From Dehalococcoidia bacterium (GTDB taxonomy: Bacteria > Chloroflexota > Dehalococcoidia > Lucifugimonadales > VXLM01), in contig VXLM01000042.1 in NCBI GenBank assembly GCA_009841605.1, positions 1 to 46,229 of the forward strand: DNA of 46,229 nucleotides. The letters are read 5' to 3'. The number at the start of each line of letters is the position of its first letter. Within the stretch, counting starts at the first letter, position 1. The notes below the pieces were generated by a model that ran no database searches, had not been told where the DNA came from, and saw only the letters and a list, made by a program, of their open reading frames with translations. Positions 33,976 through 40,920 of the stretch are shown one piece after another. A program made the position numbers and the translations under genes.

Positions 33976-35242
33976 TTCCTGTTTCCCTTTTCGGGGTTCG
34001 GATAACGACGAAGACCAGGGCGGCGCTGAGGTAGACGCCAATCAGAGGTATGAGCGCCCAGTAGTAGCCGTCGGTCACGTCGCGAATCCTTCCGACGATG
34101 ACGGGAGTGGTCATCGAACCGAGGCTCACGCAGAACGTTATCAAGCCGCGCAGCGTCGCATACGCGCTGCGTCCGAAGAAGTCGCCGATCATTGCCCACG
34201 TGAGGCCGGCCGCTCCATCCGTGATCGAGAACATGAGCGCAAAGACAATGACGACCCAGAGTTTGCCGGGGGCCATCAGGAAGAAGAGCGCTCCGGCCGC
34301 GCCGACGATCATCCCGAACACGACGAGCAGGCGTTTCGGGAGCTTGTCTCCGAGCCAGCCCATGAAGAGCCTCGTGCCAACGGCGGAGAACGAAATCGTG
34401 GCGATGGCGACGCCGCCCATAGCCTCGTCGAGTCCCTTCCACACGAGCATGGGAACGATGTGGACGAGGATGCCCGCCTGCGCGGATATCCTCAGCGTTA
34501 TTCCGATGGCGAGCAGCCAGTACGACACGGTTCCCGTCCCCTGCCGGAACGTGAAGTCTCGATAGGAAAGGGTGTCGGTCGACCGGCCAATTCGCCGAGG
34601 CGGAGGCTCCCCGTCAGGGTGCTGGCCGACATCCTCCGGTCTGTTGCGGATGAAGAGCGAGAGGGGGACGCCCACGAGAAGGATCGTCAGGCCAGACAGG
34701 GTCACGGCCCAGCGCCAGCCCCACTCCAGCACGACGGCAGCCACGATGGGCGTCACGACCCCTCCGCCGAGGGCAATGCCTACGGAAATGATGCCGAATG
34801 CCAGCCCCCGCCTTCGCACGAACCAAGCGTTAACGATGGCCCCGGCGGAGTTGTGGAAACCGGCGTTGATGCCCAGGGCGACGATTCCAACGTAGATCAG
34901 GACGAAGCTCAGCAGGTCGCTGGCCAGCGGCAGGAGCAGGAAGCCGATGCCGGCGAGAGTCGCCCCGATCAGGGTCATTATCCTGGGGCCGTACTTGTCG
35001 ATCAGGTAACCGGCTATGGGGGCCTGCACTCCCCCTTCGAGGGTGGCGAACCCGAAGATGAGCGAGGTGGTGGTGTAGCTGAGGCCGAGGTCACGGGCAA
35101 GGGGAAGGAAGTAGATGGAGAAGCCGCGTCCATACAGCCCGGCAGCCAGGAAGTTCATGGTCGCGGCTATGGCCGCGTAGCGCCACCCGTGAAACGCACT
35201 GCCATCGCTCGAAGGGGGACGGGGCAGCAGCGGGTTCAGCAT
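33956..35242 (-). CDS. MFS transporter (oxalate/formate or monocarboxylate type)
   Basis: 428-residue membrane protein with the twelve-helix MFS pattern. An early loop reads LIDKYGPRIM (motif A-like), and the helix-4 region carries GINAGFHNSAGAIVNAWFVRRRGLAFGI, split over two segments; this NAWF-x-R-R-G-LA-x-G motif is common in the monocarboxylate/oxalate:formate antiporter group. The central cytoplasmic loop has FIRNRPEDVG and the second half has MGWLGDKLPKR. The substrate is likely an organic anion, inferred from subgroup motifs. The start is ATG 35242. Its last codons merge with a short tandem repeat, which may have altered the C-terminus. Downstream of cnoX? No: it is upstream of it on the same strand, about 80 bases away. 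Confidence 0.88.
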   Translation of the reverse strand: MLNPLLPRPPSSDGSAFHGWRYAAIAATMNFLAAGLYGRGFSIYFLPLARDLGLSYTTTSLIFGFATLEGGVQAPIAGYLIDKYGPRIMTLIGATLAGIGFLLLPLASDLLSFVLIYVGIVALGINAGFHNSAGAIVNAWFVRRRGLAFGIISVGIALGGGVVTPIVAAVVLEWGWRWAVTLSGLTILLVGVPLSLFIRNRPEDVGQHPDGEPPPRRIGRSTDTLSYRDFTFRQGTGTVSYWLLAIGITLRISAQAGILVHIVPMLVWKGLDEAMGGVAIATISFSAVGTRLFMGWLGDKLPKRLLVVFGMIVGAAGALFFLMAPGKLWVVIVFALMFSITDGAAGLTWAMIGDFFGRSAYATLRGLITFCVSLGSMTTPVIVGRIRDVTDGYYWALIPLIGVYLSAALVFVVIRTPKRETGKVESSE

Positions 35243-35380
35243 ACTGGCGGGATTATAGCCGATATTGAGGGGCTATTGGGCAGTTGCCGTATGAAGTGGA
35301 ATGGCGGCCTAGCCAGGTGAGTTGGAGGAGATCAGACGAGAGATTGCGCTCAGCAGTCTATCGAGGAGAAAAGCCAAAAA

Positions 35381-35408
35381 TGTTGCATGGTGTTGCATTT
35401 TGTTGCAT
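35381..35408. repeat. Three 10-bp spaced TGTTGCAT repeats at the transposon insertion site
   Basis: TGTTGCAT occurs at 35381, 35391 and 35401. Restoring the pre-insertion sequence gives three successive 10-base units (TGTTGCATGG, TGTTGCATTT, TGTTGCATTT). The third copy was used as target, and its duplicate is at 38075-38082. Confidence 0.8.
35401..35408. repeat. Left target-site duplication of the IS1595-family transposon
   Basis: TGTTGCAT directly before the left inverted repeat, identical to 38075-38082. Eight bases is the usual duplication length of the IS1595 family. Confidence 0.88.
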
Positions 35409-35429
35409 CGTAATGTGTAGATGAGGGCT
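35409..35429. repeat. Left terminal inverted repeat
   Basis: Matches the reverse complement of 38054-38074 at 20 of 21 positions. Confidence 0.92.
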
Positions 35430-35506
35430 AGGCGCGGTTGACAAGACCCTTCTAATCTAATCCCTGTAGCGGGAATTATATACGAAAGTAACGAGCCGTC
35501 CTTCGA

Positions 35507-35584
35507 TTAGTTATCGAAGCGCTTTACCCAAACTGCGAAGACTATTCCGGCTATGGTAACAATGGCGACCTGTAGGTAGAACAC
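35507..35584 (-). CDS. Candidate 25-residue hydrophobic peptide (transposon cargo)
   Basis: A GTG-started frame nine bases after the 121-residue gene's stop. It is a single likely membrane helix (VAIVTIAGIVFAVWV) followed by a basic KRF-containing tail. A weak AGGG lies about ten bases upstream. The stop is followed by a small palindrome CTTCGAT/ATCGAAG (35501-35518). Too short for similarity-based support, but its position and composition resemble the other small peptide at the head of this operon. It could be a membrane toxin, a regulator, or chance. Confidence 0.45.
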   Translation of the reverse strand: MFYLQVAIVTIAGIVFAVWVKRFDN

Positions 35585-35593
35585 CTACTTTCC

Positions 35594-35959
35594 CTAGTTT
35601 GGTCTGAACTGAAAGAACACAGCAAATACCCCATCAACTCCATCACGGAGTGCTTGCAGTTTGGGGAGTTCACCTTCGTTATCGGGTTGGGACATTCGCG
35701 ATTCGATCTGTTGCTTAATTGTGGAATGTATATTCTCCAATTTGGCCCTGTCAATTTCCAATTCTATGAGTAGTAAAGCCACTGTGATTGTTAACGCTAG
35801 CCTTGATCCACTTTCCCGGATAACCCTTTGAAATGTGTCCAGCGCCTTGTCATCAATGTCATCGACACGATCAGACACTGGGCCTATCGCATCCCACCAG
35901 CCGCCCACAATCATATTGGCTATAGCTGCAACATCTTCATCTGTCAGGTTCCTAGCCAC
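35594..35959 (-). CDS. Transposon passenger protein of 121 residues, unknown
   Basis: Not recognised. The start is GTG 35959 with AGGAG five to six bases upstream; that site shares bases with the stop codon of the preceding tiny frame, implying coupling. The protein is helical: an N-terminal NLTDEDVAAIANMIVGGWW segment, a charged stretch, a hydrophobic segment in the middle (LALTITVALLLIELEI, possibly a buried helix rather than a membrane span), then IHSTIKQQIESRM and a polar region ending FAVFFQFRPN. No catalytic motif is visible. It belongs to a three-frame mini-operon between two small hydrophobic peptides inside the element. Confidence 0.7.
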   Translation of the reverse strand: MARNLTDEDVAAIANMIVGGWWDAIGPVSDRVDDIDDKALDTFQRVIRESGSRLALTITVALLLIELEIDRAKLENIHSTIKQQIESRMSQPDNEGELPKLQALRDGVDGVFAVFFQFRPN

Positions 35960-35968
35960 ACCGTTCTC

Positions 35969-36043
35969 CTAGCCGAGGAACCGCAAGATGGCTACTACGG
36001 TGGTCATGCCGCCAAACACGCCCGTGACCATGAAGCCTGCCAT
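35969..36043 (-). CDS. Candidate 24-residue hydrophobic peptide (transposon cargo)
   Basis: A short ATG-started frame with a good AAGGGGA site seven bases upstream. Its sequence is almost entirely hydrophobic and Gly-rich (FMVTGVFGGMTTVVAILRF), fitting one membrane helix. The TAG stop is part of the TAGGAG ribosome site of the 121-residue gene, so the two are tightly coupled. Function unknown; the size matches small membrane regulators or type I-like toxins. Confidence 0.55.
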   Translation of the reverse strand: MAGFMVTGVFGGMTTVVAILRFLG

Positions 36044-36093
36044 CGTGGTTCCCCTTCACTTGATTGAACCAACTTATCACTCTCATAAAGGTA

Positions 36094-36120
36094 TTGACAA
36101 CTAGGTTATCCCCCTATACG
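36094..36120 (+). promoter_or_regulatory. Possible divergent promoters inside the transposon
   Basis: TTGACA (36094-36099) and TATACG (36115-36120), 15 bases apart, point right toward the leader. The complementary TTGTCA with TAAGTT about 18 bases on points left toward the tiny-peptide operon. Both use the same TTGACAA-type core. Consensus fit is only moderate. Confidence 0.35.
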
Positions 36121-36160
36121 GTGAAGCTGCCACAGTAACCGGATATCTGACTCAGACAGC

Positions 36161-36260
36161 CCGTGATGCGGGGGTGTGGTTCTTCCATGCCCCCTTGCAG
36201 GATCATCACGGAACCCGGTTGCTGTGGCGGTAACCACATCCGCCTGCAAGGGGGTTCCGA
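36161..36260 (+). promoter_or_regulatory. Structured leader with mutually exclusive hairpins around a Shine-Dalgarno site
   Basis: Stem 1 pairs 36170-36179 with 36185-36194 (GGGGGTGTGG with CCATGCCCCC, loop of five, two G-T pairs), framed by CCGTGATG (36161-36168) and CATCACGG (36204-36211). Stem 2 pairs CCCCCTTGCAGG (36190-36201) perfectly with CCTGCAAGGGGG (36243-36254). GGAACCC (36210-36216) can also pair with GGGTTCC (36252-36258). The AAGGGGG Shine-Dalgarno of the gene at 36261 is inside stem 2. Stem 1 and stem 2 share CCCCC, so they exclude each other: stem 1 frees the ribosome site, stem 2 hides it. Confidence 0.6.
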
Positions 36261-36533
36261 ATGTTCCTCAAGGTTGGCGCAGTTGCCGCGCTATTCCTGA
36301 TAGTCATCGCCCTGGGCGCGTTCGCCATAACGGGGCGCTCCGACCCCTTCACACCCCAACCTACCCCTTGCCCTATTGAGGCGCTTGAGAAGGCCGCTGA
36401 GGACGCTTTCAAGGCATACCAGACGGCCATCCCCCAACCCGGAGACCACCTACGCACGCCTGAGTTCAGAGCGTACATTGAAGCCAATCAACGGGCAGGC
36501 GCTGCCAAGAACGGCGAACGGGTGATGTGCTGA
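36261..36533 (+). CDS. Transposon passenger: small anchored or secreted protein
   Basis: 90 residues with an N-terminal hydrophobic helix (VGAVAALFLIVIALGAFAI) that acts as anchor or signal, a Pro-rich linker (FTPQPTPCPIE) and a helical polar domain of about 50 residues ending in a cysteine. The ATG has AAGGGGG six bases before it, buried in a leader stem. The final TGA overlaps the next gene's ATG by one base. No known family recognised. The extracytoplasmic side is the probable location of the polar part. Confidence 0.7.
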   Translation: MFLKVGAVAALFLIVIALGAFAITGRSDPFTPQPTPCPIEALEKAAEDAFKAYQTAIPQPGDHLRTPEFRAYIEANQRAGAAKNGERVMC

Positions 36534-36709
36534 TGAAGCGCTGTCCAAGTTGTAAGGGTCAAGTCGCACAGAACGCCGGTAGCTGCCCCAACTGCGGTCA
36601 CGACTTCGGCATGGAGACAGCCGCAAGCTGTTTCGGGATGACATGCCTAGTGATCACGGTATGCGTGATTCTGATACTGCTTGTGCTGGCAGTAGACGCT
36701 ATCCTATAG
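36533..36709 (+). CDS. Transposon passenger: zinc-ribbon membrane protein
   Basis: 58 residues, start ATG 36533 overlapping the previous stop by one base. The N-terminal zinc ribbon has two CxxC pairs, CPSC and CPNC (C4, C7, C18, C21), followed by FGMETAAS and one membrane helix (LVITVCVILILLVLAVDAIL). The layout is like zinc-ribbon-anchored regulators (zinc_ribbon_2). Metal binding is expected; the role in the element is unknown. It is translationally coupled to the preceding gene and about 25 bases from the next. Confidence 0.75.
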   Translation: MKRCPSCKGQVAQNAGSCPNCGHDFGMETAASCFGMTCLVITVCVILILLVLAVDAIL

Positions 36710-36734
36710 AACAAACAAGTAGGGGGAACCAACC

Positions 36735-36998
36735 GTGTGTGACTGCGAACAGAAACTTGACGAACTACAGGGGCAGCTAGACGCTTTGCGTGTTGCGCTC
36801 GCGCTCAAGCTCACTGAGTCTGACATCAATGACTTGATGAAGTTCTACGGCAGAGGCAGGGAAAATGTTCCTATGATAATGCAAAGTCTCTATGACGAAA
36901 TCGATGGGGACGAGGAATGGTTCACCTCTACCCTTATTCAAATCCGTATAATTCACGAGATGTTCAGGGACTTGGGGTGGAACAAACTCCCTAATTGA
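36735..36998 (+). CDS. Transposon passenger: 87-residue cytosolic protein, unknown
   Basis: Start is GTG 36735 with AGGGGG ten bases upstream. An N-terminal CDC motif (MCDCEQKLDELQGQLDALRV) leads into a short coiled-coil-like helix, then an acidic helical region with NDLMKFYGRGRENV and IIHEMFRDLGW. No domain recognised. It is the third gene of the plus-strand cargo run and points toward the transposase gene, which converges from the right. Confidence 0.65.
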   Translation: MCDCEQKLDELQGQLDALRVALALKLTESDINDLMKFYGRGRENVPMIMQSLYDEIDGDEEWFTSTLIQIRIIHEMFRDLGWNKLPN

Positions 36999-37106
36999 AG
37001 GTGGTCGCTTCTGTGTTTTGGCTACCATGCCTACATGATACACAGACAGAGTACCATCTGGGAACAAGAGCAAAGGCGGAAATGTTGGCGGTGTCACAGG
37101 ACACCC

Positions 37107-37997
37107 CTACCACGATTCAGCTTTGATAGCTACGCCGAGAAGCCTCTCGAATGCGTCCGGTATCTCCCGCATGTTGTACTTGAAAGCGGCCTCCGCGACG
37201 TAGGCTACAGCCCACTTGCGGGTGTAGTGGTGATGCGTTCCAAGCCATGCCCGCTTTAGCAGGGACCAGAACCCCTCTATGGTGTTGGTGTGCTTCATGC
37301 CGTCCACGTAGTGAACGCCGTGATCTACGGTTAGGTGGTCAATGTGCTGCTTCATCGGTCGGTAGCTAGGAAACTGGTCGGTTATCAAGGTAGAGCCGTC
37401 AGTGTAGATGTTGCCAAGCAGGAACTTGCGAATAGTCCACGAATCCACGTACTCAATGGTGTCGGCAATTACCCGTCCACCACGTTCTACAGCCCCTATC
37501 ACGGGAGTCTTGTCCGTTCCCCTGCCCGGCCTATTGTGTCCGGTGCTCTTGCCGGTATTGGTCTTGCGCGGGCGACCGCCTACGTAGGTCTCGTCAGCCT
37601 CGACGATGCCCCGTAGGAAGTAGGAGTATTCTTCTTGCGCCATAGCGCGGCGTATCCGCATGGCAAGGTACCAGGCGGTTTTGACGTTCAGTTCGAGGTC
37701 TCGTGCCAGTTGGTGAGCCGACACGCTTTTCTTGGCGTTGACTAGGATCGCCGTTGCAACGAACCATTTTTGCAACGGAACCTTCGTCCGGCTGAATATC
37801 GTGCCGGAGAGGACGTTGAAGCTGGACTTGCAAGCATGGCAGTTCCAGCGACCAACTCGGTAGTTCTCCTGCTTGCGTGCCACCTCAACGCTTCCACATA
37901 GCGGGCAGGCAGGGGTGTCTCCCCAACGCGCCTTCTCAAGGTGCGCGATACAGGCTTCCTGAGTAGGGAACTGCTTCATTGCTTGTAGTAGGTTCAT
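37107..37997 (-). CDS. IS1595-family transposase (ISXO2-like domain)
   Basis: 296 residues from ATG 37997 (GGAG about nine bases upstream). The N-terminal zinc finger has CPLC and CHAC pairs (ACPLCGSV and WNCHACKSS), followed by the FNVLSGTIFSRTKVPLQKWF signature of the family and a helix-turn-helix-like ARDLELNVKTAWYLAMRIRRA. The ISXO2-type catalytic core shows EADETYVGGR (first D), LITDQFPSY (second D) and HTNTIEGFWSLLKR (N and E/K), the DDN-E/K layout of IS1595. The frame is intact, with no frameshift or internal stop. It lies 32 bases before the element's cargo gene end, in convergent orientation, and its upstream region runs into the right inverted repeat, where the promoter should be. 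Confidence 0.95.
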   Translation of the reverse strand: MNLLQAMKQFPTQEACIAHLEKARWGDTPACPLCGSVEVARKQENYRVGRWNCHACKSSFNVLSGTIFSRTKVPLQKWFVATAILVNAKKSVSAHQLARDLELNVKTAWYLAMRIRRAMAQEEYSYFLRGIVEADETYVGGRPRKTNTGKSTGHNRPGRGTDKTPVIGAVERGGRVIADTIEYVDSWTIRKFLLGNIYTDGSTLITDQFPSYRPMKQHIDHLTVDHGVHYVDGMKHTNTIEGFWSLLKRAWLGTHHHYTRKWAVAYVAEAAFKYNMREIPDAFERLLGVAIKAESW

Positions 37998-38053
37998 GGC
38001 CTGACTCCGTATCTGTGCTGAACCTATTCTACGGCGTGATTGAACAGATGTCA

Positions 38054-38074
38054 AGCCCCCATCTACACATTACG
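38054..38074. repeat. Right terminal inverted repeat
   Basis: Reverse complement matches 35409-35429 at 20 of 21 positions; the mismatch is the sixteenth base from the end. Confidence 0.92.
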
Positions 38075-38082
38075 TGTTGCAT
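38075..38082. repeat. Right target-site duplication
   Basis: TGTTGCAT directly after the right inverted repeat, identical to 35401-35408. Confidence 0.88.
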
Positions 38083-38225
38083 TTCCGGCGTTATTGTAAA
38101 GTTGGGCGGTGAGCTACCTATTGCCATCATGGCACATGCGTTCTTATGTGTCAAATTGGAGTTCGGTGGAGTACGAGGTACTCAGGAATTGTCATCGCTG
38201 CCTAGCGAATTGGGGTGCCGTGTTC

Positions 38226-38912
38226 CTATCGACCCAGAGACAGCACCCAAATGGAAACTGCGCCCGCCTGCCTCAGTTGCGCTGAGCACTCGGCGACCGT
38301 GGCGCCCGTGGTGACGACGTCGTCAACCAGCAGCACTCGCTTGCCGGCCACGTCCCCGACGCACTCGAAGGCTCCGATGACGTTTTGCCTTCTTTCATCC
38401 GGCGTGGACATGGAGACTTGTGGTGGTGTGTTTCGGGTGCGCGCCAGGACATCGGTTGCCAAAGGTATGCCGGTGGAGTTCGATATCTCGCCGGCCAGAA
38501 GCTCCGATTGGTTGTAGCCTCGTTCGCGTTCCCTGCTGGGGTGCAGAGGAACGGGCGCGATCACGTCGGCAGTGCCCGATCTTTCCATGAGGTGGGCAGA
38601 CATCAGCTCGGCAAGGCGGGGCGCTGAGGCGCGCACGTTTCGGTACTTGAGCGCGTACACCATCTCTTGGACAACACCCGTCCACCGAAAAGGTGCTGTG
38701 ATGCCATCGAAGGGCTGATTCGCCGACCGGCACCACGCGCAGAGTGCTGATCGGCTCGGCGTGGAGCACAGGTTGCATTGCGGCGGCTCCAGCCGGGGGA
38801 TTGCGGCCTCGCACTCGTCGCACAGGTACCCTCCCTCACGTCCGCATCCGGCGCAGGTGCGGGGGAAGATGAGGTCGAGCAACGGCCCTGCGGCGCGTGT
38901 CAGCAAGTGCAT
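38226..38912 (-). CDS. comF: ComF family phosphoribosyltransferase-like protein
   Basis: 228 residues. N-terminal double zinc ribbon with cysteines in CAGCGREGGYLCDEC and CNLCSTPSRSALCAWC, a linker with YALKYRNV, and a C-terminal type I phosphoribosyltransferase domain with the PRPP loop VLLVDDVVTTGAT and the RGYNQSELLA signature. ComF-family proteins take part in DNA uptake during natural transformation, and some are called GntX. No other competence gene is in the window, so competence cannot be claimed. ATG start at 38912; single gene, followed downstream by the transposon. Confidence 0.92.
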   Translation of the reverse strand: MHLLTRAAGPLLDLIFPRTCAGCGREGGYLCDECEAAIPRLEPPQCNLCSTPSRSALCAWCRSANQPFDGITAPFRWTGVVQEMVYALKYRNVRASAPRLAELMSAHLMERSGTADVIAPVPLHPSRERERGYNQSELLAGEISNSTGIPLATDVLARTRNTPPQVSMSTPDERRQNVIGAFECVGDVAGKRVLLVDDVVTTGATVAECSAQLRQAGAVSIWVLSLGR

Positions 38913-38956
38913 GGGTCGGGATTGTACCTCAAGCCCGCCAAAACCGTTCGTGGTGA

Positions 38957-39057
38957 GTCCTTCGACAGGCTCAGGTCAGGCTTGTCGAACCATGAACGAC
39001 GCTGCCACCCTTCGACAAGATCAGAGCCTGTCCCGTATCTGATACGGGGGTGAACGG
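38957..39057. repeat. Two diverged family A repeats with an internal palindrome
   Basis: Copy one, CCTTCGACAGGCTCAGGTCA then GGCTTGTCGAAC, is itself palindromic. Copy two starts CCCTTCGACAAGATCAGAGC, contains CCCGTATC/GATACGGG, and ends GGTGAACGG. They lie between comF and the NHL gene, in the divergent gap. Confidence 0.65.
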
Positions 39058-39162
39058 AACGCTTTTGGGACACCCTCCCAGCCACACATAGGGGGAAGAA
39101 TGACGTAGACTAGGCGAGCGAGTTAGGGGTGTCCTCAGAGTTTTGATGAAGGGGGACAAGTC

Positions 39163-40080
39163 ATGGCGCTTAGCGTTGGCGTTTCGGGTTACCGGTATGA
39201 GCACGTGGAGGGCTGGGGAGAGTTTCCGAGGGGCGGTGTGGTGTCGGACGTCGCGACGGACTCGGAGGACCGGGTGTATGCGTGCGTGCGTTTGCGGCAG
39301 GGGCCGGACGGGAATGAAGGGGAGATGTGGGTGTTCGACCGGAACGGGAAGCTGTTGGACCGGTGGGGGCGCGACATCTTCACGGTGCCGCACGGGCTGT
39401 TCATTCACGACGACGTTCTGTATCACGCGGACGCGGGAGACCACACGGTGCGGAGCTTTACCCCCGACGGCAAGACGCTGATGGTGCTGGGGACAGAGGG
39501 GAAGCAGGGTCCGGAGGGCGAGCCGTTCCGGTCGCCGACGAACCCGACGATCGCCGTGTCGGGGGACCTGTACGTGTCGGACGGATATGAGCAGAACCGC
39601 TGCCATCGCTTTACCTCGGCGGGCGAGTTGAAGTGGTCGTGGGGAAGGGGCGACGCGGTGTATTACCAGAAGGAGGTGCACGGCGAGGTTACGGGAGTGG
39701 TGGGAGACGGTCCGGGGGAGTTCAATCTGCCTCACGGGATCGTGACCGATTCGTCGGGGCAGGTGTACGTAATGGACAGGGAGAACGGCCGGGTGCAGGT
39801 GTTCACGGCGGAGGGGGAATACATGACGGAGTGGAACGACGTTCCGGGCGGGAACGACGCGGTTATCGACGAGGAAGGGGTGATGCATATCGCCGCAGGA
39901 CAAGAAGGGGTTTTTGTAAAGACGCTGGATGGTGAGACGGTGGGGTCGTGGGGCGAGCGCGGTGAGGAGGCGGGCCGATTCTCGGGGTATCCGCACGGGA
40001 TATGGATTGATTCGCAGGGGGATGTGTACGTGGCGCAGGTTGGGGCGCAGCTGGCGTTGGACAAGTTTGCGCGGATATAA
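39163..40080 (+). CDS. NHL-repeat protein, peptidyl-hydroxyglycine lyase-like
   Basis: 305 residues forming a beta-propeller. Blades have the D-x-x-G-x-V/L-Y-V pattern, for example DVATDSEDRVYACVR, GDLYVSDGYEQNRCHRFT, LPHGIVTDSSGQVYVMDREN and YPHGIWIDSQGDVYVAQV. The PHGLFI and PHGIVT motifs and the late PHGIWI resemble bacterial homologues of peptidyl-alpha-hydroxyglycine lyase, whose His residues bind metal. Activity is uncertain. The start has AAGGGGG nine bases upstream. It is unlike the NHL protein at 21-22 kb in blade spacing and has no signal peptide. The coding strand is markedly G-rich, as in the following genes. Confidence 0.88.
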   Translation: MALSVGVSGYRYEHVEGWGEFPRGGVVSDVATDSEDRVYACVRLRQGPDGNEGEMWVFDRNGKLLDRWGRDIFTVPHGLFIHDDVLYHADAGDHTVRSFTPDGKTLMVLGTEGKQGPEGEPFRSPTNPTIAVSGDLYVSDGYEQNRCHRFTSAGELKWSWGRGDAVYYQKEVHGEVTGVVGDGPGEFNLPHGIVTDSSGQVYVMDRENGRVQVFTAEGEYMTEWNDVPGGNDAVIDEEGVMHIAAGQEGVFVKTLDGETVGSWGERGEEAGRFSGYPHGIWIDSQGDVYVAQVGAQLALDKFARI

Positions 40081-40141
40081 GGAGAGTGCTGGGTGCTAGG
40101 TGCTAGGTGCTGGGGGAATTCACCTCGGAGGGCGCGGAGGT
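40081..40141. repeat. Short tandem GTGCTAGGTGCTGG repeat and family G unit
   Basis: About four units of GGTGCTAGGTGCTGG variants right after the NHL stop, then CACCTCGGAGGGCGCGGAGG, related to 42154-42182. No coding potential. Confidence 0.6.
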
Positions 40142-40185
40142 ACTTAGGGTTACTCAAGTGCTCACAACGGAAAGGCAGGAAATGA

Positions 40186-40917
40186 ATGGGGGCACAAAAG
40201 GACTACATGAGGAACGTGGGGACACCTAACAGTCCTCTGACTTGGCTGCATGAGCGCACCGTTGCATTGCTCTACGATGAGTTGCAAGCAGGGTTATGTA
40301 AGGGTACCGAGGTGCGGGCACGTACCTCGTCTGACGGGGAAATGTCGGGCAATCTGCTGGATGGAGCGAGACGTATAGATATACCTGACGACTTGACTCC
40401 AATAGGAGGAACTGTCCCTGATCTCGCGCTCTATAATGACAGGGAACGTCCTGTCAGGATTATAGAGGTTGTGGTAACGAGCGCGCCCAACGAAAAGAAG
40501 AGAGAGAAATTTGCGAGATTAGAGGACCGAGGCGTCGATGTGGTGGTCATAACCGTAAAGACGCCGGACGACCTCCTGAGCCTTTGCTGGGTTCCGAAGG
40601 AGCCGGAGTTTTCCGCCAGCTGGGAGCACTGGCCAGTCGATCCCAACAGCGGGAGTACCCTAGGCTACTATGGAATGTATTCACTCAGAAAACGCGACCC
40701 TCGTGACATTCAAGAGGGAGCGAATAAGAAAATCAGCGAGTTAATTCAAGCGCTTACGGAATGCGCTCCCGGATTACGTCATACATTCTTGGATGTGCTT
40801 GGGTCTTTAAAGTCGCTGGAATCGCTGTACCCCGTCTCTCCCAAGAATCCCAAGAGAGCGGCGTTGGGGGACACGCAGACAGACGGGGCTGGTGGTACCG
40901 CAGACACCAAGGAGTAG
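40186..40917 (+). CDS. Unknown protein with a nuclease-like PD-E-x-V core
   Basis: 243 residues, not recognised. The middle reads GTVPDLALYNDRERPVRIIE and continues VVVTSAPNEKKREKFARL, with D79 and E94 placed as in the PD-(D/E)xK nuclease fold, but the usual lysine is replaced (E94-V-V96). A lysine-rich helix follows and may supply it or show loss of activity. The C-terminus is polar and probably disordered. ATG 40186 has AGGAA upstream. Its end holds the AAGGAG site for the next gene, three bases away, so it is translationally coupled to a Gfo/Idh/MocA oxidoreductase. No metabolic role is visible. Confidence 0.65.
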   Translation: MGAQKDYMRNVGTPNSPLTWLHERTVALLYDELQAGLCKGTEVRARTSSDGEMSGNLLDGARRIDIPDDLTPIGGTVPDLALYNDRERPVRIIEVVVTSAPNEKKREKFARLEDRGVDVVVITVKTPDDLLSLCWVPKEPEFSASWEHWPVDPNSGSTLGYYGMYSLRKRDPRDIQEGANKKISELIQALTECAPGLRHTFLDVLGSLKSLESLYPVSPKNPKRAALGDTQTDGAGGTADTKE

Positions 40918-40920
40918 CCT

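Larger units (their letters stand above)
35409..38074 (-). mobile_element. Complete IS1595-family transposon with passenger genes (2666 bp)
   Basis: Bounded by 21-bp terminal inverted repeats that match at 20 positions (left 35409-35429, right 38054-38074; outermost CGTAATGTGTAGATG) and by the 8-bp direct repeat TGTTGCAT. The transposase (37107-37997) is on the minus strand near the right end. The remaining 1.7 kb carries six candidate passenger genes, two divergent short operons and a structured leader. IS1595 elements are about 0.7-1 kb without cargo; larger derivatives with passenger genes are known in the family. The transposase reading frame, ends and duplication are all intact, suggesting a recent insertion and possible mobility. 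Confidence 0.93.

Noticed and set aside
37035-37259. 74-codon plus-strand frame before the transposase end
   Set aside because: No good ribosome site, and it overlaps the transposase C-terminus in antisense.
38971-39996. Minus-strand 341-codon frame under the NHL gene
   Set aside because: Shadow of the plus-strand NHL gene, His/Arg/Pro-rich, no ribosome site.
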